A DNA stretch of 6,069 nucleotides from positions 1-6,069 of the forward strand of contig USHH01000141.1 in the NCBI GenBank assembly GCA_900554345.1, written 5' to 3'. Both the position numbers and the translations under genes were made by a program. Each line of letters starts with the position of its first letter. The first letter of the stretch is position 1. A model generated the notes under the pieces. It was not told the origin of the DNA. It was given only the letters and a program-made list of their open reading frames with translations, and made no database searches. Shown here piece after piece: positions 1 to 6,044 of this stretch. Source of the DNA: an uncultured Bacteroidales bacterium (GTDB taxonomy: Bacteria > Bacteroidota > Bacteroidia > Bacteroidales > Muribaculaceae).

Positions 1-1
1 G

Positions 2-1078
2 GCCACACTCACCGGATGCCACGAGGCGCCCGACTACAGGAACACCCTCTACGGAAACCTCGACGCCCTATGGGACATCGTGGACCAGCGATACTGCTTC
101 TTCGACCGCAAAGGACTCGACTGGGACTCCATAGGCGCCGTCTACCGCCGCAAGCTCGACAGCCTCCCCGAAAACGCCACGATCGTCGACTATTTCGACA
201 TCTGCTCCGGAATGCTCGACGAGCTGAAGGACGGACACGTCAACCTGATATCCTCCTTCAACACCAGCTACTACCGCAAGTGGTGGACCGACTATCCACA
301 GGATTTCGACCTGCGTACGGTGCAGCAGTATTACCTCGACTTCGACTATCTCTCGACCTCCGGCATAAGCTACAAGATGCTCCCCGACAGCATCGGCTAC
401 ATGTATTACCCCTCGTTCAGCTATCCCGTGGGCGAGCTGAACCTCGACTACATCCTGGCCGTGCTCCACAAGGCCAAGGGACTCATCATCGACATCCGCG
501 ACAACGGCGGCGGCGAGCTCACCAACATCAAGACCTTCGTGGAGCGCTTCATCGACCGGAAGGTCAACGGCGGCTACATCATGCACAAGACAGGGCCGGC
601 CCATGATGCCTTCTCGGAGCCATACCCCATCGAATACAAGCCTTGCCCCGACTACCGCATACCCTACCGGGGACCAATCATACTTCTGACCAACCGCTCA
701 TGCTTCAGCGCCGCCAACGCCTTCACGGCGGTGATGAAATCATTGCCCAATGTGGCTGTGGTAGGTGCGCGTACAGGAGGCGGTGGCGGACTCCCCTTCT
801 CGTCGGAGCTTCCCAACGGCTGGGCCGTGCGGTTCTCGGCATGCCCGCTGCTCGACCCGGAAGGCAAGAGCACCGAGGAAGGCATCGACCCGACGCCCGG
901 GGGCGAGGTGCATGCCCCCGCCGAGGAGCTGGCCGCCGGCAATGACGCCATACTCGATTTCGCCATAGCCGTGATGCTCAGGATCCAGCAGGACTCCACA
1001 CGTGCCGGCTCCGCAAAAATCAAAGACCTTGTCGGAGCCATGGGTGCCGACAGGGTCTCGATATCGTCTAAACATTGA
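2..1078 (+). CDS. S41 family peptidase, secreted lipoprotein (5' end outside window)
   Basis: The frame is open from position 2, so the true start lies upstream. The first visible residues end in L-T-G-C, a good lipobox, with the lipidated Cys codon at 17-19. The mature protein would therefore be an envelope-anchored lipoprotein, and the GTG at 80 is not the start. Seen in order: an N-terminal helical segment with Y-C-F-F and a conserved L-K-D-G-H motif (His codon 236-238); the S41 core signature I-I-D-I-R-D-N-G-G-G near 487-516; the nucleophile region N-R-S-C-F-S-A-A-N with the likely catalytic Ser codon at 707-709; then T-G-G-G-G-G-L-P, E-L-P-N-G-W and E-E-G-I-D-P. No PDZ domain is recognisable between the N-terminal part and the core. 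The position 25 residues after the Ser, where CtpA/Prc enzymes carry the dyad Lys, is Gly, so the protein looks closer to tricorn/IRBP-type S41 members. Physiological substrate unknown. Family assignment is secure; activity is inferred. Confidence 0.9.
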   Translation, partial: ATLTGCHEAPDYRNTLYGNLDALWDIVDQRYCFFDRKGLDWDSIGAVYRRKLDSLPENATIVDYFDICSGMLDELKDGHVNLISSFNTSYYRKWWTDYPQDFDLRTVQQYYLDFDYLSTSGISYKMLPDSIGYMYYPSFSYPVGELNLDYILAVLHKAKGLIIDIRDNGGGELTNIKTFVERFIDRKVNGGYIMHKTGPAHDAFSEPYPIEYKPCPDYRIPYRGPIILLTNRSCFSAANAFTAVMKSLPNVAVVGARTGGGGGLPFSSELPNGWAVRFSACPLLDPEGKSTEEGIDPTPGGEVHAPAEELAAGNDAILDFAIAVMLRIQQDSTRAGSAKIKDLVGAMGADRVSISSKH

Positions 1079-1080
1079 AA

Positions 1081-1105
1081 CGGCGCCACTCACGTGTCGG
1101 CGCCG
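1081..1105 (-). terminator. GC-rich hairpin, probable terminator of the minus-strand small gene
   Basis: A perfect 7-bp inverted repeat (CGGCGCC at 1081-1087, GGCGCCG at 1099-1105) encloses an 11-nt loop, with two further A-C/G-T pairs possible inside after one bulge. Read on the minus strand it begins 12 nt past the stop of the small gene and is followed by a T-rich stretch (TTTCAATGTTTA). On the plus strand it starts 2 nt after the S41 stop but is followed by GC-rich sequence with no T-run. It therefore looks like an intrinsic terminator mainly for the minus-strand gene, and may also block or slow read-through from the S41 gene. The T-tract is imperfect. Confidence 0.5.
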
Positions 1106-1117
1106 CGCCGGAAGAGG

Positions 1118-1354
1118 TCACTCCCCGGCGTAGGAAAGCACTGTCGGGCTCTCCACATCCACGCCGTAGTCCCTGGCGAAACGCAGTATGTTGCGCGCCA
1201 GCTCCGGCTTGAGATCCTCCGGACAATACCGGAAATAAGCCTCGGCAGCCCTCACATGGGCCGCGTCGGGCATCGGATATTCCCTGCGCTCGGGTAGACC
1301 GTAGACGCTCTCGGGTAGCTCGCGTCTCTCCTCTGTGTCTAATCTGTCTGACAT
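1118..1354 (-). CDS. Small conserved hypothetical protein, DUF6582-like (78 aa)
   Basis: The frame encodes 78 residues from the ATG at 1354-1352. An upstream in-frame ATG at 1420 would add 22 low-complexity residues rich in Asn, Lys and Gln, and would translate the AT-rich leader, so I chose the internal Met, which follows a purine/A-rich stretch (AAGATAAGAAA). The protein reads L-P-E-S-V-Y-G-L-P-E-R-R-E-Y-P-M-P-D, then A-H-V-R-A-A, an aromatic-rich helix with Y-F-R-Y-C-P, and a basic helix E-L-A-R-N-I-L-R-F-A. From memory this pattern (L-P-x-S-x-[FY]-G-L-P-x-x-R-x-Y-P followed by H-V-x-x-A) recurs in small bacterial and phage proteins grouped as DUF6582; I cannot confirm the family without a search. 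No signal peptide or membrane segment. It is a stand-alone gene, convergent with the S41 gene and divergent from manA. The clear protein-like pattern and matching hairpin argue that it is real. Function unknown. Confidence 0.72.
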   Translation of the reverse strand: MSDRLDTEERRELPESVYGLPERREYPMPDAAHVRAAEAYFRYCPEDLKPELARNILRFARDYGVDVESPTVLSYAGE

Positions 1355-1472
1355 TTTCTTATCTTTATTTTGATTAAACTTCTGATTATTCTTTTGAGAT
1401 ATAACAAATGCATCGGGCAAATGTTAGATAAGGAGACAGAGATATTACAACAACCCAAACACGACAGACATA
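1355..1472. promoter_or_regulatory. Divergent intergenic region between small gene and manA
   Basis: This 118-bp stretch is markedly AT-richer than the flanking genes and must hold the start signals for two divergent genes. Candidate -7 elements, each imperfect against TAnnTTTG: TTCTTTTG at 1389-1396 on the plus strand (one mismatch; toward manA) with a TTTG at 1369-1372 that is a few bases too close for an ideal -33 box; and TGCATTTG at 1412-1405 on the minus strand (one mismatch; toward the small gene). The motif CAAATG occurs twice, 13 bp apart (1405-1410, 1418-1423). An AAGGAG at 1430-1435 lies 37 nt before the manA ATG, too far to be its ribosome site. Individual promoter calls are weak; that the region is regulatory follows from gene orientation. 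Confidence 0.45.
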
Positions 1473-2435
1473 ATGTGGACATTTCATCCCATACTCAAGA
1501 CCACCATATGGGGCGGCGAAAGGATTGCCCCCTACACAGGAATTCCCTGCAACCAGCACTCCATCGGCGAGGCGTGGCTCATCTCGGGAGTGGAGGGCTC
1601 GGAAACCACCGTCGACGCAGGCCCTGACGCGGGCCTTACCGTCACCGGCCTCGTGAAACGCTATGGCGCCGACCTGCTCGGCCCCGCCAACCACGAGCGC
1701 TTCGGCAACGAGTTCCCCCTTCTCATCAAGATCATCGACGCTGCCGACGACCTCTCGGTGCAGGTGCATCCCGACGACCGTCTTGCGCGAGGGCGCGGCC
1801 AGAAAAACGGCAAGACCGAGATGTGGTATGTGATAGGGGCCGACAAGGGGGCGGCCCTCGCCAACGGATTCAAGCGCCCCGTGGCGCCTGCCGACTATCA
1901 GCGTCTGTTGGACACCGGGAAGATCACCGACTGGCTAAACTTCAACACCATCCACGCCGGCGAAGCCTACTTCATCCCGGCCGGGAGGGTACACGCGATC
2001 GGCAAAGGGGCTTTCGTGGCCGAGATACAGCAGACCTCCGACGTGACCTACCGCCTCTACGACTACCATCGCCGTGACGCCGACGGCAAGGAGAGGGAGC
2101 TGCACACCGCCGAGGCCTTCGACGCCATCAACTTCAGCGACTGCGACGGAAAGGCAGTAGACTACACGCCGCTGCGCGACCTTCCGGTGACGCTTGTCGA
2201 CTGCCCGTATTTCACTACCGACGTGCTTGAGCTCGACAACGCCATCATACGCGACTACAGCGACATCGACAGCTTCGTGATCCTGATCGGCATCGAGGGA
2301 AAGGCAACCGTGACCCATGACGGCGAGGAAGTGAGGCTTGGTCCCGGAAAGGCGGTGCTTATCCCGGCCTCGCAGCCAGACGTAGCCATACATCCGCAGG
2401 GTAAGGTGAAGCTGCTCGAGACCTTCATCAAGTGA
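1473..2435 (+). CDS. manA: Class I mannose-6-phosphate isomerase
   Basis: Cytosolic zinc enzyme interconverting mannose 6-phosphate and fructose 6-phosphate, linking mannose use and GDP-mannose supply to glycolysis. At 320 residues it matches the short, Bacillus-like type I form, not the ~390-residue enterobacterial one. The start region P-I-L-K-T-T-I-W-G-G is the usual family N-terminus, and no other start codon lies between the in-frame stop at 1425 and the ATG at 1473. Seen: the signature F-P-L-L-I-K-I-I-D-A (81-90) followed by L-S-V-Q-V-H-P-D-D; inferred zinc ligands Gln97, His99, Glu116 (in K-T-E-M-W) and His174 (in G-R-V-H-A-I-G); and Arg194 in T-Y-R-L-Y-D, the conserved active-site Arg. 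A C-terminal cupin-like domain follows (about 230-320) with G-P-G-K-A-V-L-I-P-A. All key residues are present, so the enzyme should be active. It is divergent from the small gene and separated by 148 nt and a promoter from aspS, so it is probably monocistronic. Confidence 0.95.
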   Translation: MWTFHPILKTTIWGGERIAPYTGIPCNQHSIGEAWLISGVEGSETTVDAGPDAGLTVTGLVKRYGADLLGPANHERFGNEFPLLIKIIDAADDLSVQVHPDDRLARGRGQKNGKTEMWYVIGADKGAALANGFKRPVAPADYQRLLDTGKITDWLNFNTIHAGEAYFIPAGRVHAIGKGAFVAEIQQTSDVTYRLYDYHRRDADGKERELHTAEAFDAINFSDCDGKAVDYTPLRDLPVTLVDCPYFTTDVLELDNAIIRDYSDIDSFVILIGIEGKATVTHDGEEVRLGPGKAVLIPASQPDVAIHPQGKVKLLETFIK

Positions 2436-2519
2436 GCTTCGGAGTAGTAGGTCGGAGTGTGAAAACGCCACAACTCGATAAAATGCCGTTCCAAGCGAGG
2501 GAAAGTGAAGAAAAATTAT

Positions 2520-2527
2520 TATCTTTG
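2520..2527 (+). promoter_or_regulatory. Bacteroidetes-type -7 promoter element of aspS
   Basis: TATCTTTG is an exact match to the Bacteroidetes sigma-ABfr -7 consensus TAnnTTTG and sits in an AT-rich patch. It would place transcription start near 2531, giving a leader of about 53 nt before the aspS ATG at 2584. No clear TTTG -33 box is visible about 20 bp upstream, which is common because that element is weakly conserved. The leader holds GGAAAG at 2573-2578, a weak Shine-Dalgarno-like site 5 nt before the ATG, and is otherwise A-rich. The promoter probably serves aspS and the two genes after it. Confidence 0.65.
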
Positions 2528-2583
2528 CACGTTTAAACCGACAACCGGAAAATCAACATCAACCATATACTTGGAAAGTCGAT

Positions 2584-4341
2584 ATGTATAGAGACACAAC
2601 ATGTGGCGAGCTGCGGCTCGGCGACGCCGGCAGGAAAGTGAAAATCGCCGGCTGGGTGCAGCGGAGCCGCAAGATGGGAGGCATGACCTTTGTGGACGTG
2701 CGCGACCGCTACGGCATCACACAAGCAGTATTCAACAATGAGATCAACCCGGAGCTCTGCGCCGCGGCCAACGGCCTCGGCCGCGAGTATGTGGTGCAGA
2801 TAGAAGGCACGGTGGCCGAGCGCTCGAGCAAGAATCCCAATCTGCCGACAGGCGAGGTGGAGATTATCGCAGAGAAGCTCAATGTGCTCAACGGCAGCGA
2901 GATTCCGCCGTTCACCATAGAAGACAACACCGACGGAGGCGATGACCTCCGCATGAAATACCGTTATCTCGACCTGCGCAGGCCCTGCGTGAGGAAGAAT
3001 CTCGAACTGCGCCACAAGATGGCCTTCGAGATACGCCGCTACCTCGATTCGCTGGGCTTCCTTGAGATCGAGACCCCGATTCTCGTCAAGTCGACACCGG
3101 AAGGCGCCCGCGACTTCGTGGTGCCCTCGCGCATGAATCCCGGCGAGTTCTACGCCCTTCCCCAGAGCCCGCAGCTCTTCAAGCAGCTGCTGATGGTGAG
3201 CGGCTACGACCGCTACTTCCAGATCGCCAAGTGCTTCCGCGACGAAGACCTGCGTGCCGACCGCCAGCCGGAGTTCACGCAGATCGACTGCGAGATGAGC
3301 TTCGTGGAGCAGGAAGACGTGATCGAGACCTTCGAGGGGCTCGTAAAGCACATCTTCAAGTATGTGAAAGGCATCGACTTCAAGGATCCGTTCCCGCGAA
3401 TGACCTGGAACGACGCCATGCGTCTCTACGGCTCCGACAAGCCAGACATCCGCTTCGGCATGGAGTTCAAGGAGCTGACCGACCTTGCCAAGGGACACGG
3501 CTTCGCGGTGGCCGACGAAGCGGAGCTCGTGGTGGGCATCTGCGTCAACGGCTGCGCCGGCTACACCCGCAAGCAGCTCGACGAGCTCACCGAGTTCGTG
3601 AAGCGTCCGCAGGTAGGCGCCAAGGGCCTGATCTGGGTCAAGATGGAGCCCGACGGCAGCATCAAGAGCTCTGTGGGCAAGTTCTATTCGCAGGATGACC
3701 TACGCAAGTGGGCCGAGAGGGCCGGAGCCCAGGCGGGCGACCTGCTGCTCGTGCTCAGCGGCGACGCCATGAAGACCCGCAAGCAGCTCAACGAGCTGCG
3801 CCTCGAGATGGGCAACCGCCTCGGCCTGCGCGACAGGAACGTCTTCGCTCCGCTCTGGGTCATCGACTTCCCCCTCTTCGAGTGGGACGACGAGACACAG
3901 CGCTACTACGCCATGCACCATCCCTTCACCAGCCCCAATCCCGAAGACATACCCATGCTCCACTCCGACACGGGCAAGGTCAGGGCCACGGCATACGACA
4001 TAGTGGTGAACGGCACCGAGCTCGGCGGCGGTTCGATACGTATCCATGACGCGGAGCTTCAGGACACCATGTTCGAGCTTCTCGGCTTCACGCCCGAGAG
4101 GGCCAGGGAACAATTCGGCTTCCTGATGAACGCCTTCAAATACGGCGCGCCGCCTCACGGAGGTCTCGCACTCGGCTTCGACCGCTTCGTGTCGATACTC
4201 GCCGGCCTCGACACCATCCGCGACGTCATCGCATTCCCGAAAAACAATTCCGGGCGCGACGTGATGAACGAATCGCCCTCCCCCATCGACGACTCACAGC
4301 TCGAGGAGCTGAAGCTGAAGCTCGACCTCCCCGAGGAGTGA
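2584..4341 (+). CDS. aspS: Aspartate--tRNA ligase (bacterial type)
   Basis: Class II aminoacyl-tRNA synthetase charging tRNA-Asp with aspartate at the expense of ATP; cytosolic homodimer. The 585 residues agree with the usual ~590 of bacterial enzymes. In order: an N-terminal OB-fold anticodon-binding domain (about 1-110, with V-K-I-A-G-W-V-Q and F-V-D-V-R-D-R-Y-G); motif 1 around G158-L167 (G-F-L-E-I-E-T-P-I-L); the aspartate-pocket segment Q194-S-P-Q-L-F-K-Q; motif 2, F218-R-D-E-D-L-R-A-D-R-Q-P-E-F-T-Q-I-D, with the ATP-contacting Arg219; the bacterial-specific GAD insertion domain at roughly 290-400; and motif 3, G527-L-A-L-G-F-D-R-F, with Arg534. The GAD insertion marks it as bacterial and not archaeal/eukaryal in type. 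No truncation or missing residue is seen. Whether it also charges tRNA-Asn cannot be read from this window. It has its own -7 promoter at 2520, and the NIF3-family gene starts 28 nt after its stop. Confidence 0.97.
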   Translation: MYRDTTCGELRLGDAGRKVKIAGWVQRSRKMGGMTFVDVRDRYGITQAVFNNEINPELCAAANGLGREYVVQIEGTVAERSSKNPNLPTGEVEIIAEKLNVLNGSEIPPFTIEDNTDGGDDLRMKYRYLDLRRPCVRKNLELRHKMAFEIRRYLDSLGFLEIETPILVKSTPEGARDFVVPSRMNPGEFYALPQSPQLFKQLLMVSGYDRYFQIAKCFRDEDLRADRQPEFTQIDCEMSFVEQEDVIETFEGLVKHIFKYVKGIDFKDPFPRMTWNDAMRLYGSDKPDIRFGMEFKELTDLAKGHGFAVADEAELVVGICVNGCAGYTRKQLDELTEFVKRPQVGAKGLIWVKMEPDGSIKSSVGKFYSQDDLRKWAERAGAQAGDLLLVLSGDAMKTRKQLNELRLEMGNRLGLRDRNVFAPLWVIDFPLFEWDDETQRYYAMHHPFTSPNPEDIPMLHSDTGKVRATAYDIVVNGTELGGGSIRIHDAELQDTMFELLGFTPERAREQFGFLMNAFKYGAPPHGGLALGFDRFVSILAGLDTIRDVIAFPKNNSGRDVMNESPSPIDDSQLEELKLKLDLPEE

Positions 4342-4369
4342 GCGCCGGCATAGCAACTCTCTTTTCGAT

Positions 4370-5155
4370 ATGCCGAAAGTAAAGGAAATAGCCAACGCAA
4401 TAGAACAGTACGCGCCACTGTCGCTCCAGGAGTCGTATGACAACGCCGGGCTGCAGGTAGGCGACCCCGAGATGGACGTGACGGCGACACTGCTCTGCCT
4501 CGACGTCACAGAGGATATCCTCGAGGAGGCGCGCAAGCGCCACTGCAACATGATAGTGAGTCATCACCCGCTCATCTTCAGGGGGCTCAAATCTCTCACC
4601 GGGCGCACGGCAGCCGAGAGGATAGTGGCGCGCGCCATCACGGAACGCATCGCCATCTATTCGGCCCACACCAACCTCGACTCCACCATCGGAGGCGTGA
4701 GCTACGAGATGGCCCACATGCTGAAGATGCGCTCACTGAAGGCCCTGGAACCCAAGGACGAGGCCGCCCTCACAGGGCTCGGCATCATCGGCGACATCGA
4801 GCCTACACCGAAACTCGAGTTCCTCCGTAAGGTGAAAGAGGAATTCAAGGTGCGCTCGCTGCGCTACAGCGGCCAGAGCCCGCAGATAGTGATCCGTAAG
4901 GTGGCGCTCTGCGGTGGCTCCGGCGCCTCGCTCATCGGGCGCGCCATCGCCGAGGGAGCCGACGTCTACCTGTCGGGCGACCTTAAGTATCACGACTTCA
5001 CCGACCACGGTCTCAACATACTGCTCGCAGACATAGGACACTATGAGGGGGAGCTCTGCGCCACAAGGATCTTCTCCCGGATCATACGCGAGAGATGGCC
5101 GGAGTCAGTGACGTATTTCGCCGAGAACGAGAGCAACCCGGTGATGACCCTCTAA
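4370..5155 (+). CDS. NIF3/YbgI-family dinuclear metal-binding protein
   Basis: The protein has 261 residues, close in length to E. coli YbgI. It starts M-P-K-V-K-E-I-A-N-A-I-E, followed by the family N-terminal pattern S-Y-D-N-A-G-L-Q-V-G. The metal ligands known from YbgI-type structures all appear: His65-His66 in S-H-H-P-L, His100 and Asp104 in A-H-T-N-L-D-S, and His224 and Glu228 in G-H-Y-E-G-E. Family members form toroidal hexamers with two metals per subunit. They are often annotated as GTP cyclohydrolase 1 type 2 homologues, but the physiological reaction is unsettled, so no enzymatic name is given. The ~100-residue PII-like insertion of longer (~365 aa) homologues is absent; the region between the two halves (about 125-175) is short. 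It follows aspS by 28 nt and precedes the zinc-ribbon gene by 44 nt, suggesting one transcript. The ATG at 4370 is taken because the family N-terminus begins there. Confidence 0.92.
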   Translation: MPKVKEIANAIEQYAPLSLQESYDNAGLQVGDPEMDVTATLLCLDVTEDILEEARKRHCNMIVSHHPLIFRGLKSLTGRTAAERIVARAITERIAIYSAHTNLDSTIGGVSYEMAHMLKMRSLKALEPKDEAALTGLGIIGDIEPTPKLEFLRKVKEEFKVRSLRYSGQSPQIVIRKVALCGGSGASLIGRAIAEGADVYLSGDLKYHDFTDHGLNILLADIGHYEGELCATRIFSRIIRERWPESVTYFAENESNPVMTL

Positions 5156-5199
5156 TGCATGGCAATCAGAATCAAAACAAAAAGACATAACCAGACAAT

Positions 5200-6030
5200 A
5201 TGGCAACCGACAGAAAAAACGACAAAGAACGCAGCGTGGAAGATCGCCTCAAGGCCCTCTACCAGCTCCAGACCTATCTTTCGGAGATCGACCGCATACG
5301 CACCCTCCGCGGCGAGCTTCCCCATGAGGTGAAGGACCTCGAGGACGAGATAGAACGATACCGCGTCAGAATCCAGAAATTCCAGGACGAGATAGCCCAG
5401 AGCAAGGAGTTTGTCGTTAAGAAGAAAAACGACATCACCATGCGCCGCGACAAAATCGCCCGTTATGAAGACCAGATCAACAACGTCCGCAACAACCGCG
5501 AGTATGCTTTCCTCGAGAAGGAAAAGGAATTCGAGAATCTTGAGATCGAGCTCGCAGAGAAAAACATAAAGGAGGCCCTCGAGCTCCAGATCAACAAGAA
5601 CCAGGAAATCGCCAATGCCCAGGAGGAACTCGCCGACAACGAGCACAGCCTCGAGGAGAAACGCAAGGAGCTCCAGCAGATCGTATCGGAGACCAAGCAG
5701 GACGAGGAGAACATCCTCATCAAGGCCAAGGAGCTGGAGACGCAGGTGGATCCACGCACCCTCCAGGCCTTCAGGCGCATCCGCAAGAACGCCCACAACG
5801 GCCTCGGCATCGTCACCGTGCAGCGCAACGCATGCGGCGGCTGCTTCAACCGCATTCCCGCGCAGCGGCAGCTGGAGATCAAGATGCACAAGAAAGTGAT
5901 CGTGTGCGAGTATTGCGGCCGCATCCTTGTCGACGGCGCTCTCGTAGGCATCCAGGAGGCCACTCCGGAGCCGGCACCCAAGCCCACAAAACGCACTCTC
6001 CGCTCTAAAGCCCAGAGCAACAATCTCTGA
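5200..6030 (+). CDS. Coiled-coil protein with C-terminal C4 zinc ribbon (CdsZ/DUF164-type)
   Basis: The 276-residue protein has two parts. Residues ~10-190 are strongly charged, Glu/Lys/Gln-rich heptad-like sequence predicted to form a long antiparallel coiled coil, including the family-typical N-N-R-E-Y near the hairpin tip. Residues ~205-245 form a zinc ribbon with C212-x2-C215 and C236-x2-C239 (C-E-Y-C-G-R). A short Pro/Lys/Arg-rich tail follows. This architecture matches the zf-RING_7/DUF164 family, whose studied members include Helicobacter HP0958/FlgZ (flagellar and RNA-binding roles) and chlamydial CdsZ; no flagellar or type III genes are seen here, so those roles need not carry over. 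No signal peptide or membrane segment; presumably cytosolic. The ATG at 5200 is preceded by an A-rich leader without a Shine-Dalgarno. An in-frame ATG at 5155 is cut off by a TAA at 5188, which supports this start. All four zinc Cys are present. Confidence 0.9.
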   Translation: MATDRKNDKERSVEDRLKALYQLQTYLSEIDRIRTLRGELPHEVKDLEDEIERYRVRIQKFQDEIAQSKEFVVKKKNDITMRRDKIARYEDQINNVRNNREYAFLEKEKEFENLEIELAEKNIKEALELQINKNQEIANAQEELADNEHSLEEKRKELQQIVSETKQDEENILIKAKELETQVDPRTLQAFRRIRKNAHNGLGIVTVQRNACGGCFNRIPAQRQLEIKMHKKVIVCEYCGRILVDGALVGIQEATPEPAPKPTKRTLRSKAQSNNL

Positions 6031-6044
6031 TTCAGAAACCATAT

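Noticed and set aside
16..606. Arg/Pro-rich 196-codon open frame in another frame of the S41 gene
   Set aside because: The composition is that of an out-of-frame GC-rich gene; the S41 frame carries the motifs.
1355..1420. 22-residue N-terminal extension of the small minus-strand gene from the ATG at 1420
   Set aside because: It would encode low-complexity Asn/Lys/Gln-rich sequence from the AT-rich leader, while the conserved part begins just after the ATG at 1354.
1935..2471. Antisense open frame opposite manA
   Set aside because: It is a shadow of a well-supported manA and has no recognisable domain.
2436..2519. Possible manA terminator
   Set aside because: No stable hairpin followed by a T-run is visible; only a short direct repeat of TCGGAGT appears.
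2533..3498. 321-codon open frame antisense to aspS
   Set aside because: It lies opposite a clear aspS and its translation shows no family pattern. GC-rich codon use in the sense frame keeps the opposite frame free of stops.
5155..5190. 11-codon ORF overlapping the NIF3-gene stop (TAATG), in the same frame as the zinc-ribbon gene
   Set aside because: It ends at TAA 5188-5190 before the zinc-ribbon ATG. It is too short to support as a gene, and translational coupling through it is only speculation.
5152..6042. 296-codon Leu/Val-rich open frame antisense to the zinc-ribbon gene, which looks membrane-protein-like
   Set aside because: Glu and Lys codons of the coiled coil (GAG, AAG) read as Leu codons (CTC, CTT) on the other strand, so the hydrophobicity is an artefact of the sense coding.
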